In this document: positions 14,324 to 22,483 of the stretch, one piece after another
Numbering within the stretch: position 1 is the stretch's first letter
How the letters are laid out: each line of letters opens with the position of its first letter
The notes under the pieces: model-generated
Told to the model about the DNA's origin: nothing
The model's database searches: none
What the model saw: the letters and a program-made list of their open reading frames with translations, nothing else
NCBI GenBank assembly: GCA_052390035.1
Contig: JBQTHI010000165.1
Location: 1-23,906, forward strand
Source: JBQTHI01 sp052390035
Lineage (GTDB): Bacteria; Actinomycetota; Acidimicrobiia; Spongiisociales; ZC4RG35
Direction of reading: 5' to 3'
Length of the DNA: 23,906 bases
Program-made: the position numbers and the translations under genes

Positions 14324-15781
14324 GTGATCGAAAGTGGGGACTCCCTAAAGCTCATAGTCAGCCTGGCCGACCGGCTGGAGGAGCGGGGCGTCAATTATTG
14401 CCATTGGAAAAGCAACGCCGGGATTGACCGGGTCATCCGTGGAGAGGGCGATCTCGACCTGCTGGTCGGTAGAGATGACATCGGGGCCTTTCTGGAGGTG
14501 CTGGCGAGCCTGCGCTTCGCCCGGGCCGAATCCAAAGGGCGGCTGTCCGTGCCAGGAACCGAACACTTCTACGGCTATGACCTCGAAGCCGACCGCTTTG
14601 TTCACATACATGCCCATTACCAGATGATCCTGGGTCATGACCAGACCAAGAATTATCGGCTTCCGGTAGAAGATGCCTACCTGGCGACGTCAAAACGGGA
14701 AGGCAGCCTCCGGCTTCCTGATCGGGACTTTGAATTCATCGTTTTCGTCGTTCGCATGATCCTCAAGTATTCGATTTGGGATGAAGTCTTTTGGAACGTG
14801 GTCTTGGGTAAGGAGACCCGCCCTAAGGCGGCCGAGCGCCAGGAGCTGGCTGCTTTTGCCGCCAACGTGGATCAGACCCGGGTCGGCATACTTCTTAGAG
14901 AACATTTCCCTTACCTGGATGAGGAACTATTCGAAAGCTGCCTGAAGAGCCTCGCCGACGGCACACCGAAACTCGAGCGATTGACCGTTGGCGGACAACT
15001 TCGCGACAGGCTGGGGGCCCATGGACGTCACCCGGGTCTGGTCGACACCGGGCTGAGGATATGGCGCCGGGTGGCGGTGTCGGCCCGCAAACGCTTGAGG
15101 GGAAGGCCAGTTGGCCGCCTCAGCACGGGGGGAGCGCTGATTGCGGTCATGGGTGGCGATGGGGCCGGCAAGTCCACCGCCCTCGACGAGATCGAGCGGT
15201 GGCTGGGCGCCGAGTTCGACGTTCACCGGATCCATCTAGGAAAACCCAGTTGGTCTCTGGTCACCAGGGCGGTGCGTGGCGCACTCCTGGTCCTGACCAA
15301 GCTTGAGGCCGCCGCCGGTTCCAAGACCAGGGCGATTGAGCGATACCGCCCGGTGTTTTGGCTGGCGTGCAAGGCGCGGGATCGCTTCCATACCTATCGC
15401 AGGGCACGACGATTCGCCACCAACGGTGGAATAGTTATCTCGGACCGATACCCCCACCCGTCGTTGCGGGTCATGGACGCACCCCAAATCGAGCGAATGG
15501 TGGCTCAGGGAGTCGACGGGCCATTTGTACGGCGGTTGATGCGGATCGAGCAGGATTATCACAAGGCGATTGGGCTGCCGGAGTTGATGATTGTGTTGAA
15601 GCTCGATCCTGAAATTGCGGTGCAACGAAAGACGACCGAATCTGCCGCCAGCGTGCGCCACCGCGGGCAGGAGATCTGGCAGATCGAATGGGCTGATGAC
15701 GTCCGGGTCATCGACGCAACCCAGTCGAGGGAAGAGGTCGCCCGCCATATCAAAGCGCTGATCTGGTCGAGGCTGACCTGA
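14324..15781 (+). CDS. Nucleotidyltransferase-like / thymidylate-kinase-like fusion protein (copy 2)
   Basis: This is a diverged paralogue of the protein at 10761-12218, with the same domain order. It shows YCHWKSN (residues 25-31), GEGDLDLL (40-47), VPGTEHFYGYD, VHIHAHY (93-99) and NYRLPVED, then Walker A GGDGAGKS (277-284), RIHLGKP and NGGIVISDRYP (367-377). With GTG 14324 as start it is 485 aa, the same length as copy 1, which supports that start. An ATG at 14267 would add 19 unrelated residues. The Walker A of this copy differs from copy 1, and the regions between motifs are very different, so the two probably have different substrates. It is the first gene of a plus operon, five bases before the second small kinase and then Wzx. 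The function is unknown; cytoplasmic modification of a sugar precursor before flipping is a reasonable inference. Confidence 0.75.
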   Translation: MIESGDSLKLIVSLADRLEERGVNYCHWKSNAGIDRVIRGEGDLDLLVGRDDIGAFLEVLASLRFARAESKGRLSVPGTEHFYGYDLEADRFVHIHAHYQMILGHDQTKNYRLPVEDAYLATSKREGSLRLPDRDFEFIVFVVRMILKYSIWDEVFWNVVLGKETRPKAAERQELAAFAANVDQTRVGILLREHFPYLDEELFESCLKSLADGTPKLERLTVGGQLRDRLGAHGRHPGLVDTGLRIWRRVAVSARKRLRGRPVGRLSTGGALIAVMGGDGAGKSTALDEIERWLGAEFDVHRIHLGKPSWSLVTRAVRGALLVLTKLEAAAGSKTRAIERYRPVFWLACKARDRFHTYRRARRFATNGGIVISDRYPHPSLRVMDAPQIERMVAQGVDGPFVRRLMRIEQDYHKAIGLPELMIVLKLDPEIAVQRKTTESAASVRHRGQEIWQIEWADDVRVIDATQSREEVARHIKALIWSRLT

Positions 15782-15786
15782 GCACG

Positions 15787-16500
15787 GTGCCGCCAGCCGA
15801 CCACTCACCCTGTCAAATTGTGGAGATTCTGGGTGTGGCAGGCTCCGGTAAATCAACCCTGGTCGGCATCCTATCCAGTCGAGTTCCGGGAGGTGAGGTC
15901 GTGCCATTCCTCGATACGCGCCGGCCAGCCCACCTTCCATATGTTCTGTACAGCCTCCCCCGGGTCATACCGGTTTTCTTGGTAGGTCTCGTGCGGGCGC
16001 CGAGAATCACCTGGCGCGAGGCCAAACTCCTGATGTACGTGACCGAATGGCGGCGATACCTAATCCGCCTCTGCCGGCTTCGATCGGGGCTGCTATTGAT
16101 GGACCAGGGCCCGGTGTATGCCATGGGACGGCTCGAGGCCCATGCACGGCCCTACACCACGTCTCGACCGTACCTCAGTTGGCGCCGTCGCCTGACCGCG
16201 ACCTGGGCGAGGACACTGGACCACGTTGTCTTGCTAGACGCGCCGGACTCCACCTTGCTGGAGCGGATCAATCGCCGCCAGCAGGCCCACGAAGCGAAGG
16301 GCCGATCGATCGAGACCGGCTCCAGATTCCTCGAAAGCCATCGGCGGGCATTCGACGAAACCCTGGGGCGCTTGGCCGAGATGGGCACCGTTGATGTTCG
16401 CCGGATGAACAGCGCGACCCGGTCACCCACCGCCTTGGCCGATGAGGTCATTGACATCATGAGTCCGGCGCACCGCCAGCAGGGGAAGTCGAAGAAATGA
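15787..16500 (+). CDS. Small P-loop kinase-like protein (copy 2)
   Basis: This 237-aa protein has Walker A GVAGSGKS (residues 16-23), LLLMDQGPVY (102-111) at the position of the DEG motif in the other small kinase, and VVLLDAPDSTLLERINRR with a basic lid-like stretch. It is very different from copy 1 outside these motifs; the DQG in place of DEG could change catalysis. The start is GTG, five bases after the NTase-kinase stop, with no good ribosome site, which suggests translational coupling. Its stop overlaps the ATG of the Wzx gene by four bases (ATGA). No named family is assigned. The fixed pairing of a small kinase with an NTase-kinase at two places in the locus implies that the two proteins work together. 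Confidence 0.7.
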   Translation: MPPADHSPCQIVEILGVAGSGKSTLVGILSSRVPGGEVVPFLDTRRPAHLPYVLYSLPRVIPVFLVGLVRAPRITWREAKLLMYVTEWRRYLIRLCRLRSGLLLMDQGPVYAMGRLEAHARPYTTSRPYLSWRRRLTATWARTLDHVVLLDAPDSTLLERINRRQQAHEAKGRSIETGSRFLESHRRAFDETLGRLAEMGTVDVRRMNSATRSPTALADEVIDIMSPAHRQQGKSKK

Positions 16501-17951
16501 GCATCAAACGCCAGGCAGCCCGAGGAGTCTTCTGGTCGGCAGCCGGCAACTGGGGTTACCAACTCTCCACCTTTGTGGTCTTCGTGGTCCTTTCGCGACT
16601 TCTGACGCCGGCTGCGTTCGGAACGGTGGCCATCGCCATCGTTTTCACCACCTTCACCAGAGTGCTCACCGAACAAGGCCTGGCGGATGCCATCGTGCAA
16701 CGGCCCAGCGTCGACCGGCGCCAACTTGACACCGCATTCTGGGCAAACGTTGGGGTGGCCACCATTCTCATGGCGGCCTTGATGATCTCCGCCCGGCCAA
16801 TCGCCGGCGCGTTCGACGACGCCACCCTGGCGCCGGTCTTGTGGTGGCTCTCGCTGACCCTTCCAATCAGCAGCCTTCAAACCGTGCAAAGGGCCCTCCT
16901 TCAAAAGGAGATGGCCTTCGCCAGCCTGACGCTGCGTTCTGTGGCTGCCAACGTGGCAGGAGGGGCAGCCGGCATCACCGCGGCTTTGGCCGGGATGGGG
17001 GTGTGGGCGCTGGTCATTCAGGACCTGACTGGAGCCGTCGTGAACACCGTGACGATTTGGGCGGTGGCCGACTGGCGGCCCGGGTTCACCTTTTCAAAGG
17101 CCGACCTGAAAAGCCTCTCCTCCTTCGGCGTCCATGTGCTCGGTTTCAAGGTGCTTCAGTTCTTCACCCGCCGATCGGACGATCTGTTGATCGGTTACTT
17201 CCTCGGATCCGCGCTCCTTGGCCTCTACACGGTCGCGTATCGACTTCTAAGGATCATGATCAACGTCACCACCAACGTGATCGGCGCGGTCGCATTCCCC
17301 GTGTTTTCACGCATACAGGAGCAGCGGGAGAAGGTGCAACGCGCCTATTACAAGTCAATCGGGCTGACCAGCTTTCTTGCCTTCCCGGCCTTCGTGGGAG
17401 TAATGGTCACCGCCCCCCAACTGGTGCCTCTGATCTTCGGTGCTAAATGGATCGAGGCGGTGCCCGTGATGCAGATCCTTTCTTTCGCCGGGCTTCTCGA
17501 GGCGGTGCTTCATGCGCCGGGGGTGGCGATGAAGGCCCTCGGTAAGCCGTCCTGGCGGCTGGCCATAGCTGCCTTGACGACGGTGGTGACCGTCGCCGGA
17601 TTCCTGATCTCGGTGAGATGGGGAATCGTGGCCGTGGCGACCGCCTTCGTCGTCATCAACTACCTGCTCTCACCTATAACCCTCCGGGCCGCCCATCGCC
17701 TGATAGGGGCCGACGGTCGGGTGCTCGCCCGCCATGTCTTCCCGCCTCTGGCCGCATCGGTAGGGATGGCCCTGGCCATCGCGGGTCTGAAGTTGCTGCT
17801 CGGTGACGCTGCCCTCTGGATTCAAGTCGTGGTCTATCTGGGGGCAGGCGCAGCCGTTTACCTGGGCCTCATCAGGCTCATCGATCGGCGCCTTCTCAAA
17901 GAGGCAGTCGGCCTCGTGCGTCTAGCGCTGCCCTCCCGACCCGGCTCCTAA
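16497..17951 (+). CDS. Polysaccharide flippase, MATE/MOP superfamily (Wzx-like)
   Basis: This 484-aa polytopic membrane protein fits the polysaccharide transporter family that moves undecaprenyl-linked repeat units across the cytoplasmic membrane. It opens with a GVFWSAAGNWGYQ segment and LLTPAAFG (35-42), both typical of Wzx/MurJ-like proteins. About twelve to fourteen hydrophobic segments follow. A conserved-looking central part includes FFTRRSDDLLIGYFLG and ALGKPSWR. The start overlaps the small-kinase stop as ATGA, so flipping is expressed together with the second NTase/kinase pair. The stop is TAA at 17949-17951, immediately followed by the long hairpin terminator. With the Wzy-like and Wzz-like genes on the same locus, it completes a Wzx/Wzy pathway, although the initiating transferase is not in the window. 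Confidence 0.9.
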   Translation: MSIKRQAARGVFWSAAGNWGYQLSTFVVFVVLSRLLTPAAFGTVAIAIVFTTFTRVLTEQGLADAIVQRPSVDRRQLDTAFWANVGVATILMAALMISARPIAGAFDDATLAPVLWWLSLTLPISSLQTVQRALLQKEMAFASLTLRSVAANVAGGAAGITAALAGMGVWALVIQDLTGAVVNTVTIWAVADWRPGFTFSKADLKSLSSFGVHVLGFKVLQFFTRRSDDLLIGYFLGSALLGLYTVAYRLLRIMINVTTNVIGAVAFPVFSRIQEQREKVQRAYYKSIGLTSFLAFPAFVGVMVTAPQLVPLIFGAKWIEAVPVMQILSFAGLLEAVLHAPGVAMKALGKPSWRLAIAALTTVVTVAGFLISVRWGIVAVATAFVVINYLLSPITLRAAHRLIGADGRVLARHVFPPLAASVGMALAIAGLKLLLGDAALWIQVVVYLGAGAAVYLGLIRLIDRRLLKEAVGLVRLALPSRPGS

Positions 17952-18004
17952 CGGTTTCTGCGTAAGAAGCCGTCGCATAGCGACGGCTTTTTACGCAGAA
18001 ACCG
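17952..18004. terminator. Long bidirectional hairpin terminator
   Basis: Two 25-base arms (17952-17976 and 17980-18004) are reverse complements except for one G-U-type mismatch, with a three-base loop ATA. The inner part, AAGCCGTCGC then GCGACGGCTTTTT, is a classical rho-independent terminator on the plus strand with a five-T run. On the minus strand the T-run is interrupted. It lies exactly between the Wzx stop and the stop of the convergent lipoprotein gene, so it can end both operons. Confidence 0.9.
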
Positions 18005-18007
18005 GGG

Positions 18008-18880
18008 CTATTCGGCCGGAGGGGTGGTCCCGTATACAGCCGGGTTCAACTCGTAGGCTCTTGCTTCGAGCTCCAGCGCCGCGGCCCTGGCGGCGGCCAG
18101 CTCCTCGGGGCTGAGTTGGCGGATCTCGACGAGTTCCAGGGTCTCCTGGTCGGGGTCGGGGCCTTTCCATCCAACCTGCACCAAACCGACCCCCGGGGCA
18201 TAGCTCTTTACCTGGAAGAAGTGGGGCTCGACCAGGGAGAACTCGTCGATCACCACGATGTCTTCGTAGCAGCCACTGGCAACGCAGGTGCTCTCCCCCA
18301 CCGCAAATACTTGCCCGCGGTCGTACCACTCGACCGCCGGGCCCCACCCCTGAGCGTAACTCGGAGTGCCCAGCTCGGGGTCGGCGGGAAGGATGATGCC
18401 CGGTCGCGCATCCTGGAATCCGGAGATCCAGGCAGGGGTGGCGACGATCTCACCGTTTTCGTATTCCTCCGGGTATTCGCCGAGCAACCAGACGTTGCCC
18501 AGGTCGTCTTCGGCGAAGAAGGCGATCTCGGCCTCGAGGATCTCGCCCTCCTGGTAGTCCTCCTCCCAAAGGACAACAGTCCTCACGTCGCCGATCTGTT
18601 TGGTCAGATCGGTCACCGTCCACACCACCCGGTGAGGGATCTCCTCACCATCGGCGATCGTGAAGCCTTCGTAGATGAGCTGGCTTCCCGGTGGCATCGG
18701 CAGGAATTGGTTGGTGATGTCGGTGGGTGAGCCGAACTGGCCCGGGTCAAACGGTTCGAAGAGCTCCTCATCGGTCGAGTCGCCGGTGGTGGTGGTCACC
18801 GCCTGCCCTCCCCCGCAGGCGATGACGGTGAGAACCAGTCCCACCGCCATCGCCTTTCCCCCTCGTCTTTTCGAATCCAT
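18008..18880 (-). CDS. Putative lipoprotein of unknown function in the RND operon
   Basis: This 290-aa protein has a basic N-terminus, a hydrophobic stretch and lipobox VIAC with the lipidated Cys at residue 22. A short Thr/Ser/Gly linker follows, so it should be anchored on the outer face of the cytoplasmic membrane. The mature part is strongly acidic, rich in Glu, Asp, Trp and Tyr. It includes NQFLPMPPGSQLIYEG near residues 57-72 and a Cys pair (CVASGC, about 199-204) that may form a disulfide. The C-terminus is a short Ala/Glu helix. I do not recognise a family with a known role. The ATG follows a long purine-rich ribosome site (AAAGGGAGGGGGAGAG). It starts 14 bp after the RND pump stop, so it is the last gene of that operon and may help in substrate capture or sensing. 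Confidence 0.8.
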   Translation of the reverse strand: MDSKRRGGKAMAVGLVLTVIACGGGQAVTTTTGDSTDEELFEPFDPGQFGSPTDITNQFLPMPPGSQLIYEGFTIADGEEIPHRVVWTVTDLTKQIGDVRTVVLWEEDYQEGEILEAEIAFFAEDDLGNVWLLGEYPEEYENGEIVATPAWISGFQDARPGIILPADPELGTPSYAQGWGPAVEWYDRGQVFAVGESTCVASGCYEDIVVIDEFSLVEPHFFQVKSYAPGVGLVQVGWKGPDPDQETLELVEIRQLSPEELAAARAAALELEARAYELNPAVYGTTPPAE

Positions 18881-18894
18881 CTCTCCCCCTCCCT

Positions 18895-21800
18895 TTAAGC
18901 GGCGGCCGGCGCCGGGACGGCGCCATTCCTCGACTTGGCGAATCGCAGGTAGAGGGACGGGACCACGAACAGGTTGAGGATGGTGGCGGTGATGAGGCCT
19001 CCGAAGATCACGATCGCCATTGGATACTCGATCTCCTGACCGGGGATATTCCCCGAAACGATCAGGGGAATGAGCGCCAATCCGGTCGTGAGCACGGTCA
19101 TCATGATCGGCACCACCCGTTCCAGGGCCCCCCTGAGGATCAGCTCGGGGCCGAAAGACATGCCTTCCTCGCGTTCCAGGTGCTGGTAGTGACTGATGAG
19201 CATGATGCCGTTTCTGGCCACGATTCCGAGGACGGTGAAGAAACCGACCAGCGATCCCAGCGAGATCACCCCTCCGCCCAGGTAGGCGGCCAATACCCCG
19301 CCGATGAGGGCAATCGGGAGAGTGGCGAAGGAGAGCAAGGCCAGCCGCCAGCTGCCAAAAGAGGCCTGCAGTAGGAGCAACACTCCGATTCCGGCAGCCA
19401 CCGCGAAAGTCAACAGACGATTCTGGGCTGTCTGCCGCTCGGTGTATTCGCCCAACATCTCTGCCCGGTATTCCAGCGGAAAGTCGACCTGCGCGAGGGC
19501 ATCTTGCACATCGGCGACAACCGATCCCAGGTCGCGGGACCCGTCGATGTTGGCGCCGACGTCGATGTTCCGGGTGAGAGCCTCGTGATGGATCACGTTG
19601 GGGGTACCGACGATCGTCACATCGGCGACATCTTTGAGCAGCACGTATTGGTCGGTCGGTGTGTCAAGCAGCAGATTCTCGAGGTCCGTCAGGTCCTGGC
19701 GGGTCTCGGGGATGCTCCACACCTGTACGTCGTACGCCCGGCCGCCGGCGAAAATGTCGCCCGCCTCCTCGCCTGCCACCAGACGTGAGGCCGCTCGGCG
19801 GACGTCGCCCGGCTTGAGCCCGTACTTCTGGGCGGCCTCCAGATCGACCACGACCTGCACCTGAGGAACGTCTTCCTGGTGATCGACGTGATTCTCGACT
19901 ATCCCCGGGATGGCGCCGAGGATGTCGTTGATCTCTGCCCCCTTGGCTCGCAGCGTTTCCAGCTCCGGGCCGTAAAGGCGGATGGTGATGGCCTCGCTGG
20001 TCCCGGTGAGAACCTCCCTGATCCGTTCCTTCAGATAGGTCAAAACGTCTCGGTACAACCCTGGATAGCCGTCGACTACCTCCTGAATCTTGGCGAGCGT
20101 CTCGTCGTAGTTCACCGAAGGGTCAACGCTGACCCAGTTCTCGCCGAAGTCGATTCCGACCACCTCGTCCATCAGAAGCGCCTGACCGATGTGCGACCCG
20201 GCGTTGCGAACTCCGGGAATGGTCAACAGCTCGGCGTTGACCAGTTTGGTGATCCTCACCATCTCAGGATGTCCGGTGCCTGGCTTGGTCAGCCAGTGCA
20301 TGAGGAAGTCCCTCTCCTTGAAGGTGGGAAGCAGTGAGTGTCCGAGGAACGGGAGGGCCGCCACCCCAAGCATCAATGTGAGGCCTGCGCCGGCGTAGGC
20401 GCGGCGGGGACGGTTGACGATCCTCGACAGGATCGCCTGGTAAGCCCGTTTCAGCGGTGCAATCAGCGGAGACTCCTTGTGCTGCAGGGAAGCATGGGAG
20501 CGGAAGAAGATCAGGCACATGGCCGGAGTGACGGTGAGTGCCACCACCATCGACGCCAGCAGGGCCAGGGCATACGAGGTGACCAGTGGCCGGAAGAACG
20601 AGCCGGAAAGGCCCACCAGCATGAAGATCGGCGCCACCGCCACCACCTCGATCAAGGTGGCGTAAACGATGGCGCTCCTCACCTCGAGCGATGCCGACAG
20701 TACCACTCGGGCGGTTGATACCTTCCCGCCTTGAGCACGCGCTTCCCGCAGCCGGCGCACGACATTCTCGACGTCGATGATGGCATCGTCGACGATGTCA
20801 CCGAGGGCGATGACGAAACCGGCCAGAATCATGGTGTTGATGGTGGTGCCCCGAGCGTGGAGCACCAGCCCGGCCGCCACCAACGACAAGGGGATCGCCA
20901 CCACGCTGATCAGTGCCGTCCTCCACTCGTAGAGGAACAGACCCAGCATGAGGATCATCATCAAGGCGCCGATGACCATCGCCGAGTTGAGGTTGGCGAT
21001 AGCATCTTCGATGAAGGTGGCCGGCCGGAAGATCTGAGCGTCAATGGCGATTCCGGGAAGGCCCGGTGCCAGTTCGGCGAGAGCGGCGTCGATCCCTCTC
21101 GTGACGTCGACAGTGTTTGCCCAGGGCAGCTTCTCGACGATCAGCATCAGCCCGTCACCATCATTGATCACCGCATCACCCGGCAGGGCCTGATGATCTC
21201 GGACGAGATCGGCAACGTCGCTCAGCTTGATCGTCCGATCATCGCCGGTCTGGATGGCCACGTCGGCCAGATCTTCAACTTTGACAATGGGGGCTATGTA
21301 GTGAACTCCCAGCCGCTGCTCGGAGGTCTCGATCCAACCGCCTCTGCCGATGAACCGGCCTTCCGAGTATTGGAGCAACCCGGCGTCGAGGGCATCGGCG
21401 ACCGCAGTCATTACCTCCTCGAGCTTTACCTCCTGGGCTCGCATCCGCTGAGGGTCGACCTGGACTTGGAGCATCTCCAGGCGTTCGCCCCAGATCGGCA
21501 CGTTGGCCACTCCGGGCACCCGCATCAGCCGCGTCCTGATCTTCCAGTAGGTGGTCATGGAAAGATCCATCAGATCGAGCTCGGGATCGGTCGAGGTGAG
21601 TCCGATCTTCAACACCCGGCTGGTGGCCGAAAGCGGCTGGATCATGAACGGAGGGCTCGCCCAGCTCGGCAAAGTCGGAATGATGGTCGCGATGCGCTCC
21701 GCCACCAGCTGGCGTGCGGTCAGCAGGTCGGTTCCCCTGGTGAAGATGAGCTCGATCGATGAGAGTTGCTCAACCGACTTCGACCTGAGAGTGTCGAGGC

Positions 21801-22032
21801 CGGGGATCCCGTTGAGCGCCTGCTCCAGCGGGATCGTCACCAGAGACTCAACCTCGGAGGCGGAGAGGCCCAGCGAGGGGGTCTGTACCTCCACCCGAGG
21901 CGGGGCAAACTCGGGGAAGACGTCAATGTTGGCGTCGCGCAGCTGCAACGTGCCGAAGAACATCAAGGCCGCCGCCAGCCCCACGACGACGAAGCGGAAC
22001 TTGAGGCTCGAGCCGACTACCCAGCGAAGCAT
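18895..22032 (-). CDS. HME-type RND efflux pump (CzcA/CusA-like)
   Basis: This 1045-aa protein has the full length and layout of a resistance-nodulation-division pump: a first membrane helix near the N-terminus, a large extracytoplasmic loop, six clustered helices (about 350-500), a second loop, and a final helix cluster. The fourth helix, GDIVDDAIIDVEN (411-423), carries the Asp residues for proton coupling in the form typical of the heavy-metal-efflux class. VFPEFAPPRVEVQTP (38-52) and LKPGDVRRAAS are also family features. The actual substrate is unknown; metal is only the default inference, and no metal-binding His cluster is visible. AAGGGAG precedes the ATG. It lies 28 bp after the mini-adaptor gene and 14 bp before the lipoprotein gene. 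The organism probably lacks a classical outer membrane, so export may be only across one membrane. Confidence 0.92.
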   Translation of the reverse strand: MLRWVVGSSLKFRFVVVGLAAALMFFGTLQLRDANIDVFPEFAPPRVEVQTPSLGLSASEVESLVTIPLEQALNGIPGLDTLRSKSVEQLSSIELIFTRGTDLLTARQLVAERIATIIPTLPSWASPPFMIQPLSATSRVLKIGLTSTDPELDLMDLSMTTYWKIRTRLMRVPGVANVPIWGERLEMLQVQVDPQRMRAQEVKLEEVMTAVADALDAGLLQYSEGRFIGRGGWIETSEQRLGVHYIAPIVKVEDLADVAIQTGDDRTIKLSDVADLVRDHQALPGDAVINDGDGLMLIVEKLPWANTVDVTRGIDAALAELAPGLPGIAIDAQIFRPATFIEDAIANLNSAMVIGALMMILMLGLFLYEWRTALISVVAIPLSLVAAGLVLHARGTTINTMILAGFVIALGDIVDDAIIDVENVVRRLREARAQGGKVSTARVVLSASLEVRSAIVYATLIEVVAVAPIFMLVGLSGSFFRPLVTSYALALLASMVVALTVTPAMCLIFFRSHASLQHKESPLIAPLKRAYQAILSRIVNRPRRAYAGAGLTLMLGVAALPFLGHSLLPTFKERDFLMHWLTKPGTGHPEMVRITKLVNAELLTIPGVRNAGSHIGQALLMDEVVGIDFGENWVSVDPSVNYDETLAKIQEVVDGYPGLYRDVLTYLKERIREVLTGTSEAITIRLYGPELETLRAKGAEINDILGAIPGIVENHVDHQEDVPQVQVVVDLEAAQKYGLKPGDVRRAASRLVAGEEAGDIFAGGRAYDVQVWSIPETRQDLTDLENLLLDTPTDQYVLLKDVADVTIVGTPNVIHHEALTRNIDVGANIDGSRDLGSVVADVQDALAQVDFPLEYRAEMLGEYTERQTAQNRLLTFAVAAGIGVLLLLQASFGSWRLALLSFATLPIALIGGVLAAYLGGGVISLGSLVGFFTVLGIVARNGIMLISHYQHLEREEGMSFGPELILRGALERVVPIMMTVLTTGLALIPLIVSGNIPGQEIEYPMAIVIFGGLITATILNLFVVPSLYLRFAKSRNGAVPAPAAA

Positions 22033-22060
22033 TGCCAGTCTCCCTTAGTTTCAACCGCCA

Positions 22061-22483
22061 TCACTTTCCGATCCCCGTTTCAGCGCCGTAAAGCTCCGGC
22101 ACCCCAACGATCACCACCGCCGTCCCTACCACCGGCCCACCCGTCAGGAAGGCCTGACCGTCGTCCTCATGAGCCAGCTCGATTTGGTGGCGCAGGTAGA
22201 CCAGCGGCTCCGGATTGGTGTAGAGCCAAAAGGTGCCGGTGGCGTCGACGACTATTGCCGCACTTGGCACCACCAGGAACTCACCTTGTTCCACGACCGC
22301 GGTCGTCTGGATGTCGAGCCTTTCAACGGCCTTCTCAGTCAGGGTGAGCTTTTGGACCTCATCCGAGTAATCGTCGATGGTGACCGGCTCAACGATCTTG
22401 TGCTTATCGGATACCGTCCCACCGCAGGCCGCCATCAGCAGCCCGGCGGCGGCGAGGCCGGCGATCAGACGAACCCGCCTCAT
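22061..22483 (-). CDS. Short lipoprotein resembling the C-terminal part of an RND adaptor
   Basis: This 140-aa protein has a basic N-terminus, hydrophobic stretch and lipobox MAAC with the lipidated Cys at residue 20. The mature part shows VVPSAAIVVDATGTFWLYTN (about 72-91), YLRHQIEL and TGGPVVGTAVVIVGVPELYGAE. These match the membrane-proximal region of membrane-fusion proteins that partner HME-type RND pumps (CzcB/CusB-like). The coiled-coil hairpin and lipoyl domain of normal adaptors (usually 350-450 aa) are missing, so it is either a reduced adaptor for a single-membrane cell or a dedicated accessory subunit. It is not obviously broken: it has an intact start, and its ATG overlaps the stop of the upstream RND gene by four bases (ATGA). 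Position between two RND pump genes supports a role in one or both complexes. Confidence 0.8.
   Translation of the reverse strand: MRRVRLIAGLAAAGLLMAACGGTVSDKHKIVEPVTIDDYSDEVQKLTLTEKAVERLDIQTTAVVEQGEFLVVPSAAIVVDATGTFWLYTNPEPLVYLRHQIELAHEDDGQAFLTGGPVVGTAVVIVGVPELYGAETGIGK

Noticed and set aside
10761..16500. The kinase-like proteins as APS kinases making PAPS for the sulfotransferases
   Set aside because: The P-loop halves carry a thymidylate-kinase-like DRYP motif and no APS kinase signature that I can see, and no ATP sulfurylase is present; the idea cannot be supported from sequence.
20731..21762. Long plus-strand open frame inside the RND pump gene
   Set aside because: It is the antisense shadow of a clear RND coding sequence in GC-rich DNA and its product is low-complexity and His/Asp/Gly-rich without any family pattern.
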